DNA of 64,000 nucleotides from the NCBI GenBank assembly GCA_010094045.1, contig ML986594.1, forward strand, positions 381,228 to 445,227. The letters are read 5' to 3'. Positions 12,263-23,084 of this stretch are shown here, piece after piece. How positions within the stretch are numbered: position 1 is the stretch's first letter; every line of letters begins with the position of its first letter. This DNA is from Lojkania enalia (Eukaryota > Ascomycota > Dothideomycetes > Pleosporales). Below the pieces are notes generated by a model that did no database searches, was not told the origin of the DNA, and saw only the letters and a list, made by a program, of their open reading frames with translations. A program made the translations under genes and the position numbers.

Positions 12263-14107
12263 TTAAATCCGATCATGCGGCTCCACCGGCCTCGACATAG
12301 CCGCCTCAATAGCCTCGAAACTCGCCCTCTGACTCTCATCCCCGAGATCCCCACCCTTGGACCCAAACTCCTTCTGACGGAGCTCCCAGCTGCCGATGCG
12401 CTCATGCGTCCCTTTCTTCGCCGAGTCACTGCCGCCGAAGCTAACGATGCCGGCCGGCGGGGCGCCATTCTTAGGTAAATGGAGGTCGGCGTCCGAGGCC
12501 AGCTTCGCGCTACCCTTGAAGCCACCGAGGTCGGACTTTTTGCTACCGCGCTGGACACGGTGGAAGCGGATACCACCGAGAAACATGGCGATTGCGAAGA
12601 GGAGGCCCGCAACGGCGAGCGTGACGACGGCGCCAATGACGCCTGCAACGGTTGGCGAGACTTTGCTGCCGCCTGACGTGTTTTCTTGTCCTTCCATCGT
12701 GATTTCAATAGTGGAGTTATCGACGCCCCAGCAGAAGAGCGAGGGGGAGTTGCATTGCTCGCACCAGTCGCTGAGCGCGTTCGTCATGATGCGACTCATC
12801 AGGTCCTGGAAGTCGATCCATGGCATATTGACATCATTTCGCGAGTTTCCGAACATGGGATATACTGGCGGCGACCCTTCGTAGTCGGTGCCGTTCTGAA
12901 AGAGGAAGCGGACCCAAAGATCTTCCTGTCGGGTTGGGAACGAGGTATCGGGGCCTGAGCTGAAAAGCTCAAAAATCATGGTGGATGCGAACGGGGGAAG
13001 CGCTCGGAAATCCTTGCTAGTGTAATCGACTAGCATAAGAGAGGTGAGAGAGATGATCGGCTCGTGCTCGCCAAAAAAGAGGGACATTGGGTGCCATTCA
13101 ATGGGGACATCATTTGCATCCAGTGTCGTGGTGTGATTCATAATAATCTTTTGGAACTGTCCTAGGACAAGGGCGGCAAGGGTTCTGCCAGCCATGGCAC
13201 GGTAGTCATTATCGGATGAAGAGGTCGAAGTGTTGCCCCATAGATACCATGCCTGCTCGTCCGCAAGATAGCGCAGCTTATCATACACCCCAAAGTACGT
13301 AGAATCGTTAGCAAGTGTTTCGTAGACATCGACGTCATGCGTATAGGCGTAAGTGAGATAGTCATAAATTTCTATGGCGTTGAGATAATCTCTGTTCCCT
13401 GGGGTAAGCTACAGGTTCGGAGAAGAGATCGGAAGGTAATTCGCCTACATTCTATCCTGGCTCAGGTAGCCATTAAACATCGTTTCGTCCAAAGCCTGAT
13501 AGAATGACTCGGATGCGGTTCTGGTATCCAAAAATTGATCAGTCGTCATGTACATATTACTTTCTTTCATGGACTCCGGGCAGTTCTGAGTGCCTGCAAT
13601 ATAGACACTGTTCGGGTCGAGCGGGCCCGCTACGTTGATTTCGGGGTATTGGTAGCCTCCAAGTGGAAAGTTAATGGCGGTGCCATTAGCAAGAATTCCA
13701 GATGTATCCAAAAGCGAAGGACCGCTGGTGTTCGAGGCTGGTGAATACGGGGGATACAGCCCCTGCATGAAAGCTTGTGTTGAAGAAAGCACGTATGGGG
13801 CATCGATAGATTGAATCAAGAATTGGTCGTTGTTCAAAATGTTAGGCGACATCCCCGCAATATGCTGATGTCCCATAAGGCCCTCATCATTGTTGACACT
13901 AATGTACCGCCCTCGAATATTTGACCCTAAATTATACATTTGCTGAGCGCCGAAGGCGCTGAGGGTTCTAGGACCGTCAACAATCCATGGCGTCCGTTCT
14001 CCGGTCCGGATAAACATGACAGCTCCATGAACGTGCTCCGACGGGTTTTCGTTTTGGGCTTCAATCAGCCAGGCCGCAGCCATAACCACAAGTAAGAGTG
14101 CGAGCAT
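12263..14107 (-). CDS. Histidine-acid-phosphatase-like membrane protein with altered active site, 595 aa
   Basis: Two exons: 14107-13449 and 13391-12263, with a 57-nt intron. The N-terminus is a clear signal peptide (MLALLLVVMAAAWLIEA). The fold matches the histidine acid phosphatase clan (branch 2), with an extracellular domain, several N-glycosylation sites and a late Cys-rich segment. One transmembrane helix lies near residues 468-494 (AGVIGAVVTLAVAGLLFAIA), with a cytosolic basic/glycine tail. The family signature RHGxRxP reads RTGERTP at residues 34-40, so the catalytic nucleophile His is Thr35. The distal HD motif appears as GEHEPI (His329-Glu330). The protein is therefore likely a pseudo-phosphatase, or an enzyme with different chemistry. 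The start is the first ATG of the signal peptide. The intron was placed by frame and by the NAIEIYDY motif. Confidence 0.85.
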
Positions 14108-15614
14108 AGCGGGTGGCGGGGTGGGTAGGGCGGGGAATAATGATGCTCACGAGAGAAAAGAGAGGCGCAAGGCTCGATGACGGGAGCCGGACGGAAAGAG
14201 ATACTTATTCTTTGGTAGCGGATCTGCCGCCTGGGTGGCATGCAGCTTCCCATGCTTAGGAACAAGGCAGACAGCATAATGATGTGCTAAATTGCTTATC
14301 GAGGGCACAAAGAGGCTGCTTGGCTGCGAGTTGGCGCATGGCCTGCCCTGCCTCTCTGGATAGCTCGGGTGGTAAAAGCTCGAACTGCATCGGAGCGCGG
14401 GGTAGCTTGCCTTGACGCGACTGGTGCTTCTGCCAGTCAGCTCTCTCGGACGTCTGCATAGGGTAAATCTGGGTGGAGGGCAATGGCCCGCTCTAACGAG
14501 CAGCGCAACAAAGCCCGACTGGCATTCCTGCACCGCATGCGACGATACCGCGCCCGACGTTCGCTGGATTCCCTCGACGAATGCCGCCGGCACTTGTCGA
14601 ATGGAGGAGGCTGGGGCTGGAATGGCTGGCGGGGCCTTGGGTTTTGCCGCCTTCGATCGGCTCGATGGAGGAGTTGGTGTCGTTCACCTCACGCTCAGCT
14701 TATCGCTATCAGCGAGACTAGCGCCCAATGGGGCAAGCGCGCTGCATGGCAATATTCATTCACCGAAAACGAGCTCTGTCAAGCCATGGCACCATTTCGC
14801 ACGTCACTCCTGTCAGCTGGACCGGTCGGGAACATCGCAATGCTCGTGCGATTCAAGCGGCCCTAATCGCCGTTCCATGGCACACGAGACGAGAGATGTT
14901 CCTGCGTCTGTGCAAACATGCCTGGGACGCAAACGTGCACAGTCACTACCAGGCCCGTGACTTTGGTCGGTGGAAAAGCCAGACGAGCAAGAGTCACGAG
15001 CAGGTGGGGTGCAACACACAGTCTGGGTCGCCGCGAGTGGGAGCGTGTCCGTCATTGGAGGGGAGCTCGGATACTATTACGTGCACCTCATATTCAGGTA
15101 CATACGACCATGGAGCCAACTGTCTCACGTTACTCTCAGCCCGAGTGCCTGGCTCCGTCCGCGGAGTATTGGAAAATATGGACCACGGAGCTAGAGCTTC
15201 TAGTGAAAGCACTCCGGGAGCCTGGCTACAGCATGTCACTTCACTACCAAGTAAGCATTGCTGTTACAAGCTCATCCAGCAGGAGTCGCTCAAGAACGAG
15301 AATAAAATATTGCCTAGGCACCGTTGCACAACGGACGGTCAAGCTTCTTGAAAGTGTAATTAAATTACTATATCTCTATCGACTATTGTCGCTAGCCGAA
15401 CGCTAGTGACTGCCACCTAGGAGCAAAAGAAAACATGCTCCGAACAATCGGGGCTTGCGTTGCTTCGCCCATAGAACCATCGAATATTGCTATAACCGAC
15501 CATCGTGACTTTCTCTAACACGCCCAATGCATAGCAGAAGTCGCAAACGCCTCCTCAGGCCTAACGATAGAACCCTGATGCCACCCAATATTGCCCATTG
15601 TGCTAACTTTGAAA
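14108..15614. other. Spacer upstream of the phosphatase gene
   Basis: GC-rich sequence with several overlapping open frames on both strands but no family match or coherent exon structure. It must hold the promoter of the minus-strand phosphatase gene on its left and the 3' UTR of acl1 on its right. Nothing else is supported. Confidence 0.5.
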
Positions 15615-17871
15615 TTACAAGCTGACCTCGACACGGCCCTCTGCTCCCGGTGCGCCGCCCTGTTGCAGCGATGGGAGGAGGTAAGTGATGTCGTCCCAAG
15701 GATGCCTGTAAAGCCCAGTCCTTAGCCTCTTCTGGTCGAGGAAATGGGCAATCAGACCAATGCTTCGGCCCAGCACGAAAAGACCGTTCAAGACACCCAT
15801 CTTGAGATAGTCCTCAGCCTCTTCCGCTGAGAAAGCACCGCAGTTGCGCATCAAGTCAACAAAGCAAACAGCAATGCAGCCATCGACGTTAAGGATTAAG
15901 TTGTCCTTCTTCGAGGTGGTCACGGTCTCAACAGCAAGAGCGTAGTCGAGCAGTTTGGTGCTAGGAAAGTTCTTCTTCACATACTCCTTAACCAGCTCAA
16001 CGCGGAGATCGGGGTTGTTCCGTGACTTGATTCTGTGACCGATACCGGGGACTAGATAAGATTAGCAAGTACGAAAACGATAGTAGGCCTGAAGTTTGAA
16101 CATACTGAGCTTGTTCTCTTTCCTCATGGTGTCAACGAAGTCACGAGGACTGAAACCCTGGTCGTAGGCCTTGGTGAACTCTTCAGCAGCACCGTCCAAG
16201 GCCCCACCGAAGCGCGAACCAATGGTCAAAAGACCAGAGACCAATGCACTAATTAGATCCTTGCCAGCGCGAGTGGTGATGATGGTGTTCATTGCACCGG
16301 ACACGGCTGGACCGTGATCGGCTGTCAGCATGAGCACCATCTCGAGGAAGCGGCTGGCATAATCGGGTAGGCGGCGACGGAACCAAAGTAAAGACATGAC
16401 ACCACCAATGCCGATACTCTCCTTGAAGACCTCAGAGATAGGCATGCCAGCATACAGGAGTTCTTGGCCACGGTCATCGGAGATGGTTGAGATGAATGCG
16501 GCAGGCTTTCGGATGAGGCCAAGCTCCTGCGCCCACGAGTAGTCAATCGGGATCTTAGGAACAACAGGCTCAGCCTTCGGAACGATAGTGCCATCCTTTA
16601 CCAACTTCTGGTAGACCTGGGCGAGCAGAGCAGGCATCTCCTCGAATGTCTCTGGCACGTAAATACCAGCATCCCTCATGGACTTATTCTTCACCGCCGC
16701 GGTCTCGAGCTGAGAGTTGGCGAAAGAACCAGCGTGACCGAACTGCACCTCAGTCTTCAACATACCAGCAACGGTGCCAATAGCCCAAGCAACAATCGGC
16801 TTGGTGACCTGGCCGGACTTCACGGCGTCAATCACACGATATTCTTCAACACCACCGACCTCACCGAGTAGCAGAATGATCTTGCAATCGGGGTCGGCCT
16901 GGTAGCGCAAGACATGGTCAATAAATGTGGTTCCCGGGTACCTGTCACCTCCAATGGCGATACCCTCCAAAACACCATCGGTAGTGTTTGCAATAATGTT
17001 GTTCAACTCGTTCGACATACCACCGGACTTAGAGACGTACGAAACGGATCCGGGGCGGTAAAGCTTCGAAGCGACGATATTGTCCATCATACCACCAGTG
17101 TTACCGATTTTGAAAGCTCCGGGCTTGATACCACCAACGGTGGCGGGGCCAATGATCGTGATGCCCTTCTTCTTAGCAACGTACAGGATTTCTCGGGCAC
17201 GCTAGCAAACATCAATGTCAGACCCGGAAAACTTCTACCAAAAGAATCGGAATACATACTCGCTCGGGTACACCTTCAGCGATAATAGCAATTGATTTGA
17301 TCTGGGGGTATTCCATGAGCTCCATGGTAGAACTATAGACTGATCGCGACGAGGCGAAGTTGACAACTGTATCGACATCGCTGTGCTTGGCCATTGCCTT
17401 GTCTACGGACTGGTAGACGGGCAGGAGAGTCTCGCTGGTACCCCAGTACCTGCAATGAAGCTGTCAGTCGACCGCAATTGCAGAGGCACGGGACAATTCT
17501 TGGCAAACCCACATTTTGCTAACGAACTGACCGCCAAAAGTGTAGATGATACCGGCCACAGAGGGCGCCTTGCGCTTGCAGATGAAGTCGAAGTCGAGCA
17601 TGCCCTGTACAGCGCGGGGCTGCAGTCCGCTACAGTGCAACGTCTGTCAGTGTTTCGCACTCGATGGGAACTTGCATTGCTGCAGGGACACTCCTTACTA
17701 GACAAAGCATCGTGTCTTCGGGTGGAAGAGCGTGTGAGCGGGCGGCGGACTCAATGGCCGGCTGGGAGCTGCGAAACGGCGGATGTTGTCGTTGGCAGAC
17801 AGGGTGTCGCCTTTGACCGAGGTTGAGGTTTGGGGGGTGGAGGACCCGTTGACAGGCACTGCAGAAGGCAT
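15615..17871 (-). CDS. acl1: ATP-citrate lyase subunit 1 (CoA-ligase plus citrate-synthase-like domain), 670 aa
   Basis: Larger subunit of cytosolic ATP-citrate lyase, which turns citrate, CoA and ATP into acetyl-CoA and oxaloacetate for lipid synthesis and histone acetylation. Five exons: 17871-17699, 17629-17513, 17449-17260, 17201-16106 and 16051-15615. After a variable N-terminus come [15 protein letters not shown] and [11 protein letters not shown], a CoA-binding Rossmann region ([19 protein letters not shown]), the catalytic phosphohistidine loop ([11 protein letters not shown]), and a C-terminal citrate-synthase-like domain ([33 protein letters not shown]). Length agrees with other Pezizomycotina ACL1 proteins (about 670). 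It is transcribed divergently from acl2, the usual arrangement in this group. The start at 17871 (MPSAVPVNG) fits the family better than an upstream in-frame ATG at 18009. Confidence 0.95.
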
Positions 17872-19147
17872 TGTGGCCGGAGGGTTGACAATCGAGATCA
17901 GGGGCAGCTCTGGGTTGCGATCTATAATGTGCGCCGGTAGACAGTCAGTATCCAATTCTTGGTGTCGTATGGCCCGTATGGTGGGCGGGCGTCGGGTCAA
18001 GAGGCTCAACGCTGACGTGATGCCCGAGGGCTGAGAAAAACGAGGACAGAAAATACAAAAGTCGCCGAAGAGACGGGCAGGGGCGGCGGGGGCTCGGGGA
18101 GCGCTTAATTAAAAGGCGCCGAACAGCACAGCAAGACTCACCTAGTTGAGAGTTGAAGCCAGTGGCCGGGGCAAGTCGAGAGGGCGGGCGAGAGAGGGAT
18201 GGCGATGGGGGAAGAAGAGCGTAGTAATGGACGCTTTCCGAAGGTTTGGGCAGCTGTGCCTGCTCGGTGTTGAGGTTGGTCCCTGTCCGGGGCTGGATTG
18301 TTGGGGTAAGACCGGGCGCGGCACTAAGCCACCCTTTTCTCTCGTCGGGCGGTGAACGGGGAGCCGTGTGTCCAACAATCAGAGCGCTGGGGTTCCCAAG
18401 CGGCTGGACAGACAAGACGACGTCGGACTGCGTGCGGAACGCGGAGGAGAAGCGCTGCGACAACTCTAATAACGATAATGGTGGTGGTGTGGGTGACTAG
18501 ATGGCGGCCCTGCGATATATGGAAGTCGTGGTTGCTCCGAGCGGCGACTGCGTATTTCCAGAGTTGGAAGGGACGGCGTTGCTGAGTTCGGTGCTCGCCC
18601 GTCGCGACTGCTCCGTCGTGGGCTGGGCTGTCCACCTCTTAGCCGGGCGTCCCCGACCGTGGTTGGCTGCTAGTGGCCCGCATTCCCTAGCCGGCCTAGC
18701 CTACGTTTGGCTGGCCCAACCCAGCACCTCTACGCTCAACAGCGAAAAAACATGCCGACCGCTTGTTTCCCAGGCATCATAATCCCCCCAATTGTCTGAC
18801 ACGAACGCCCATCCACCCCTCCGCGAGGCACTCTTATCAGTCCGAAACCTAACCCTCAACCACATATAGGTACGTCTCAGCAAACCCGGCGGAGCTGGTC
18901 GTCTTCTCTATCGCCCGGCTCTTTCTCCACCACCTGCCGACGCTCTTTGGCCGGACTTTTCAAAAGTCCATTGCCGGCCATCGTCGGGAAATCCTGCTGT
19001 ACTGTCCTCTGAGGCCTCTCCCCTGTGCTCCTGTGCTTTGTCAATAACACTCGTCGCCCGTCACCCCTCCTTCCCTCTATACGCCGACCCGCCGCACCTT
19101 GCAGACAGCAGCGCTCACGAGGTCACAGCTGCCCATCTACTCCCACA
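17872..19147. promoter_or_regulatory. Shared divergent promoter of acl1 and acl2
   Basis: A 1.28-kb region separates the two ACL start codons, and coordinated expression of the two subunits from it is expected. CCAAT motifs occur near 17952 and 18788. Pyrimidine-rich stretches lie shortly before the acl2 ATG, typical of fungal transcription starts. Long open frames here are GC-driven and look nonsensical. The sequence alone cannot say whether a 5' UTR intron exists. Confidence 0.6.
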
Positions 19148-21086
19148 ATGTCTGCAAAGTCAATCCTCGAGGCCGACGGCAAGGCCATCCTCAACTACCA
19201 CCTCACTCGTGCTCCCGTCATCAAGCCCACCCCTCTTCCAGCGTCGGCGACACACAACCCCCCACCCAAGCTTGCCTCGCTGTACTTCCCCATCGATGCG
19301 GACGTCAAGGGCGTCCTCGACCAGGCCGAGACCACATACCCGTGGCTGCTTATCCCGGGCTCCAAATTCGTCGCGAAGCCGGATCAGTTGATCAAGAGGC
19401 GAGGCAAGAGCGGTTTGCTGGCCTTGAACAAGACGTGGGCGGAAGCGCGCGAGTGGATCGAGGCGAGGGCAGGGAAGCCGCAAAAGGTTGAGACTGTCGA
19501 GGGTGTCCTAAGGCAATTCCTTGTCGAACCTTTCGTTCCTCATCCTCAGAACACGGAATACTACATCAACATCAACTCGGTGCGAGAGGTATGTTCCAAT
19601 TCATTTCTAATTGAATCTTGTTTTTCGAGTCCTTTTTCGTGGCCTATTCGAGAAGAAGACCGTTCTTCGCATGTCGTGGTCAAGAGGAAACGATTCTGGC
19701 AGTACCGGTACAGGTGTTGTGCAGCAAGCGGGAAGCTGGTCTGCGTAGCGGGCGGGCTCCCAGTTTTTGGTCAAGGTCGTCCGGGCGAAGGGAAACCTTG
19801 CCCAGACCCACTGAAACTGCATACGGCTGAGAACTCCGATACGCACTACCGACTTCACATGCAAAACGCTCCTCATTTGCTAGCGTAGCATTTCTACGCG
19901 CTCCAGGCAACATGCCAATTCTCTGATGTTTCGTGTTGCGGCTCTTGCGAGGATGGTTTCGGCCCCGTGCGCTATCACCAATCACGTCTTGATCCACCGC
20001 TTACATTTCCGCTTTAGGGTGATTGGATCCTCTTTACCCACGAGGGTGGTGTCGATGTCGGCGATGTCGACGAGAAGGCTGAGAAGCTACTCATCCCGGT
20101 TGACCTCACGCAGTACCCATCCAACGAGGAGATTGCCGCTACCCTCCTGAAGAAGGTTCCCAAGGGTGTGCACAATGTCCTCGTCGATTTCATCTCAAGG
20201 CTCTATGCCGTCTACGTCGACTGCCAGTTCACGTGAGTATATCCTAGCATCACATTCAATACCGACTTCTAATAAATATAGCTATCTCGAGATCAACCCT
20301 CTCGTTGTTATCCCCAATGCCGATGCTACCTCTGCTGAGGTCCACTTCCTGGATCTCGCTGCCAAGCTCGATCAGACTGCTGAGTTCGAGTGCGGTGCAA
20401 AGTGGGCTATTGCTCGCAGCGCCCAAGCCCTTGGTATCCCAGTTGCTCCCTCGAAGGACCCCAAGACCACCATTGACGTCGGGCCACCAATGGAGTTCCC
20501 TGCTCCCTTCGGCCGCGAGCTGAGCAAGGAGGAGGCGTACATAGCTGAAATGGACGCAAAGACCGGAGCATCGCTGAAGCTCACCATCCTCAACGCCAAC
20601 GGCCGCGTCTGGACTCTCGTTGCCGGTGGCGGCGCCTCCGTTGTCTATGCTGATGCTATTGCTTCCGCTGGCTTTGCTAGCGAGCTCGCCAACTATGGGG
20701 AGTACTCTGGTGCTCCTACTGAGACCCAGACCTTCCACTATGCCCGCACCGTTCTTGACCTCATGCTCCGTGCTCCGCAGCACCCCGATGGCAAGGTCCT
20801 CTTCATCGGTGGTGGTATTGCTAACTTCACCAACGTCGCTTCTACCTTCAAGGGTGTCATCCGCGCCCTGAGGGAAGTTGCGCCTCTCCTTATTGATCAC
20901 AACGTCCAGATCTGGATCCGTCGTGCCGGGCCCAACTACCAGGAAGGTCTCAAGAACATCAAGAGTGTCGGTGTAGAGCTCGGCCTCAACATGCATGTGT
21001 ACGGCCCCGAGATGCATGTCTCGGGTATCGTGCCTTTGGCGCTAGTCCCTGGAAAGACGACAGATATCAAGGAGTTCTCTGGTTAA
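19148..21086 (+). CDS. acl2: ATP-citrate lyase subunit 2 (ATP-grasp and citrate-binding), 486 aa
   Basis: Smaller ACL subunit, equivalent to the N-terminal part of the animal enzyme. It binds ATP and citrate and completes the complex with acl1. Three exons: 19148-19588, 20018-20232 and 20282-21086. Landmarks are the start [15 protein letters not shown], the grasp region [19 protein letters not shown], the joined motif [15 protein letters not shown] across intron 1, YLEINPLVV, and the citrate-binding C-terminal domain with [18 protein letters not shown] and [11 protein letters not shown]. Intron 1 is 429 nt (19589-20017), about eight times the usual length in this window. Reading through it would end translation at 19888. 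Intron 2 is 49 nt. Confidence 0.95.
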
Positions 21087-22230
21087 GCGTATGTATCATG
21101 GGTGGTGTTCTTCGTGCTTCGGTCCTGCTGTTCTTCCAAAGACTGAGAACTAGCAGAGCCATTGGGTTAAGGGTTAGACAAACAGGCCGATAGTGAGTGG
21201 GTCTTTTTGAGAAGTGATTCCCTCGTCTAGATCTTTTGCAGGTTGTTTGCATTAGGTAGGCGTTGTGAACGAAATATAAGATTTAATACCACACGCAAAT
21301 CAGTGTTTCCCCACTTTTAAGGTTTCTTTCGTTGTGTAGCGCTCGTCGTCCATGGTGGCTTCCTAAATCATTTGAGCAACGAGAAGTCACTACGAACTAA
21401 TATGCAAGCTACACTCCAACTTTGTTATCAGAAGCGTATCCGAGCATAATTGAACGTATTCGTCTACCTATTTAGCGAATTGCTTCTCATTAATGCCAGG
21501 GTCAGCTTCTCAAAGTTTTTCCTTGTATCTAGCGTCGAGCAGTTTGGTTCTTTCGTAGGTTCTGTGCAAATAATTTTTGAACACACGTACACGGATACTA
21601 GACAAACGCAGCCATAATTTTCCACCTTAGCAATCGCGATGTCCTCATTGCAGTCAGATTTCACTTGCACTGTCGCAATGGGATTTCCCAACGCTATACA
21701 GTCCTCAATATAACTCCGGTCAATCGTCCGTGTATCTCTAGATTTGCGCTAACTTTCTGCAGTTATGCCTCGGTGTTTATTCGATATTGCAGTAATGAAC
21801 CCACCTGAGAAAGAACGCGGACGAAATATTCAGAAGAATGCATCCTATATCAAGGCTTCATGTTACTTCTTTTCGATTGGAGCCCAGGATTTCCCTCCAG
21901 CCCCGCGTCACGGCTTGCATGCTTTCATATATAGTAGCCATCCATCATGCACTGCCGATTCCTTCAACTAGCACTCCTCACATGCAATTACAGTGCTTCT
22001 ACTGACGCTAAAGGCAGCCAAACATACTCAATATAAATGGCAGGACCCTTCCTCTCAAAACCGCAGATCAAAATCGATCATCACTACGTCTCCAACGTGC
22101 TTCATTAAGGCATTTACAAAGCAGCAACACCGCACAACAACACCGCACAACAACACCGCACAACAACACCGCACTCCTCTCACATACTTCCAAAACCATC
22201 TCCTCGCCTGTTGCCGCCGATGATACGTTG
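21087..22230. other. Spacer after acl2
   Basis: 3' flank of acl2, then AT-richer DNA with no recognisable gene. A 13-bp tandem repeat sits at its right end (22123-22173), just before the GH105 relic. Confidence 0.5.
22123..22173. repeat. 13-bp tandem repeat (CAACACCGCACAA), four copies
   Basis: Nearly perfect head-to-tail copies of a 13-bp unit, the last one truncated. The repeat is about 60 bp upstream of the first recognisable part of the decayed GH105 gene and shows no coding signal. Confidence 0.85.
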
Positions 22231-22752
22231 ATTAGATGGGATCCGTATTGCTATTCACTAGATAATATTCGCGTCGGAGATAGCATATTATATTCTGGAA
22301 CGCGGAGGGCCGCAAGAGGGAGTATAAGAAGGCTGCGGTGGCTTTGAGAAGGCAATTAGGCCGCCATCCGCAGACACCATTGGGCGGTTTGTGCCACAGG
22401 GGTCTCCAGTATAAGAATCACATGTGGTTGGATCAGTTGTACATGGTTCAGACGTTTCATGCGACGTACACGAGATTCTTTGAGTCGGATAGCAGAACTA
22501 CGTGGGAGAATATTGTCGGATGGTGTCTGGATTGGTTGTCCAAGGGTATGATGAGACTAGAAAGACTGCGTGAGCTGACCTACAGACCGGCACGGCACCG
22601 CATGTGGGGATCGGGCGGTGGGCTGGTATTTCATTGCCCTGGTGGAGGTATTGCAAGTTTATCCAAAGGAGCTACTGTGTTTTGCAAGGCGTATGATCTA
22701 ATGCTTGAGAGGTTTGTCGAGCGAGAGAAAAATAACATCCAGAGTTGGTAAG
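22231..22752 (+). pseudogene. Decayed GH105 unsaturated rhamnogalacturonyl hydrolase
   Basis: Intact GH105 enzymes remove unsaturated galacturonic acid from pectin-derived rhamnogalacturonan. Family signatures appear in order but in shifting frames: WDPYCYSLDNIRVGDSILY, then REYKKAAVALRRQLGRHPQT, then GLQYKNHMWLDQLYMVQTF, then RAVGWYFIALVEVLQVYPKE. A frame change lies near 22300 and another near 22590. The QMWLDG motif reads HMWLDQ, the segment holding the central catalytic region is missing, and the start and end of the gene are absent. The 137-residue frame at 22338-22751 is thus a fragment of a relic and not a gene. Identification rests on motif memory of the YteR family. Confidence 0.75.
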
Positions 22753-23084
22753 GAACTGTTGAGGTGGGAAGCCTAAGTGGAAATGGCAGCTATGAGGTGA
22801 GCCTTGTTCCTTGAAAAATAAAATTTGCTGATACATGTAGTATTATATTAGCGTTCCTCTCAGTCCAAATGCCGGAAAGGGGGCTGGACCGTTCATGCTT
22901 GCTGCCACTGAAATGGAGGTATGGAAGGAATTATAATCAGTAAGAAGCCTTTGAGATAATTTCAGTTGTATATATAAGATAAGAGATTTTATTCGAATAT
23001 CATGCACCCAATCCATTGAAGCAGTCACAATTTGTTACTTCGCGACCACAAATGCATCTTCAGAAAAATACTCCCAGCTACCAT
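22753..23084. other. Spacer between two decayed genes
   Basis: Short AT-rich interval between the ends of the GH105 and MFS relics. No gene or strong signal is seen. Confidence 0.5.

Noticed and set aside
15101..15113. ACATACGACCAT, identical to the start of fungal 5S rRNA
   Set aside because: Only about 12-13 bases match. The rest of the 5S sequence, including the internal control region, is absent, so it is probably chance.
14412..15406. Several overlapping long frames between the phosphatase and acl1
   Set aside because: They overlap each other on both strands, contain no motif and reflect GC-rich sequence.
22338..22751. 137-residue open frame as a real gene
   Set aside because: It contains GH105 motifs, but the flanking motifs are in other frames and the catalytic middle is missing, so it is part of a pseudogene.
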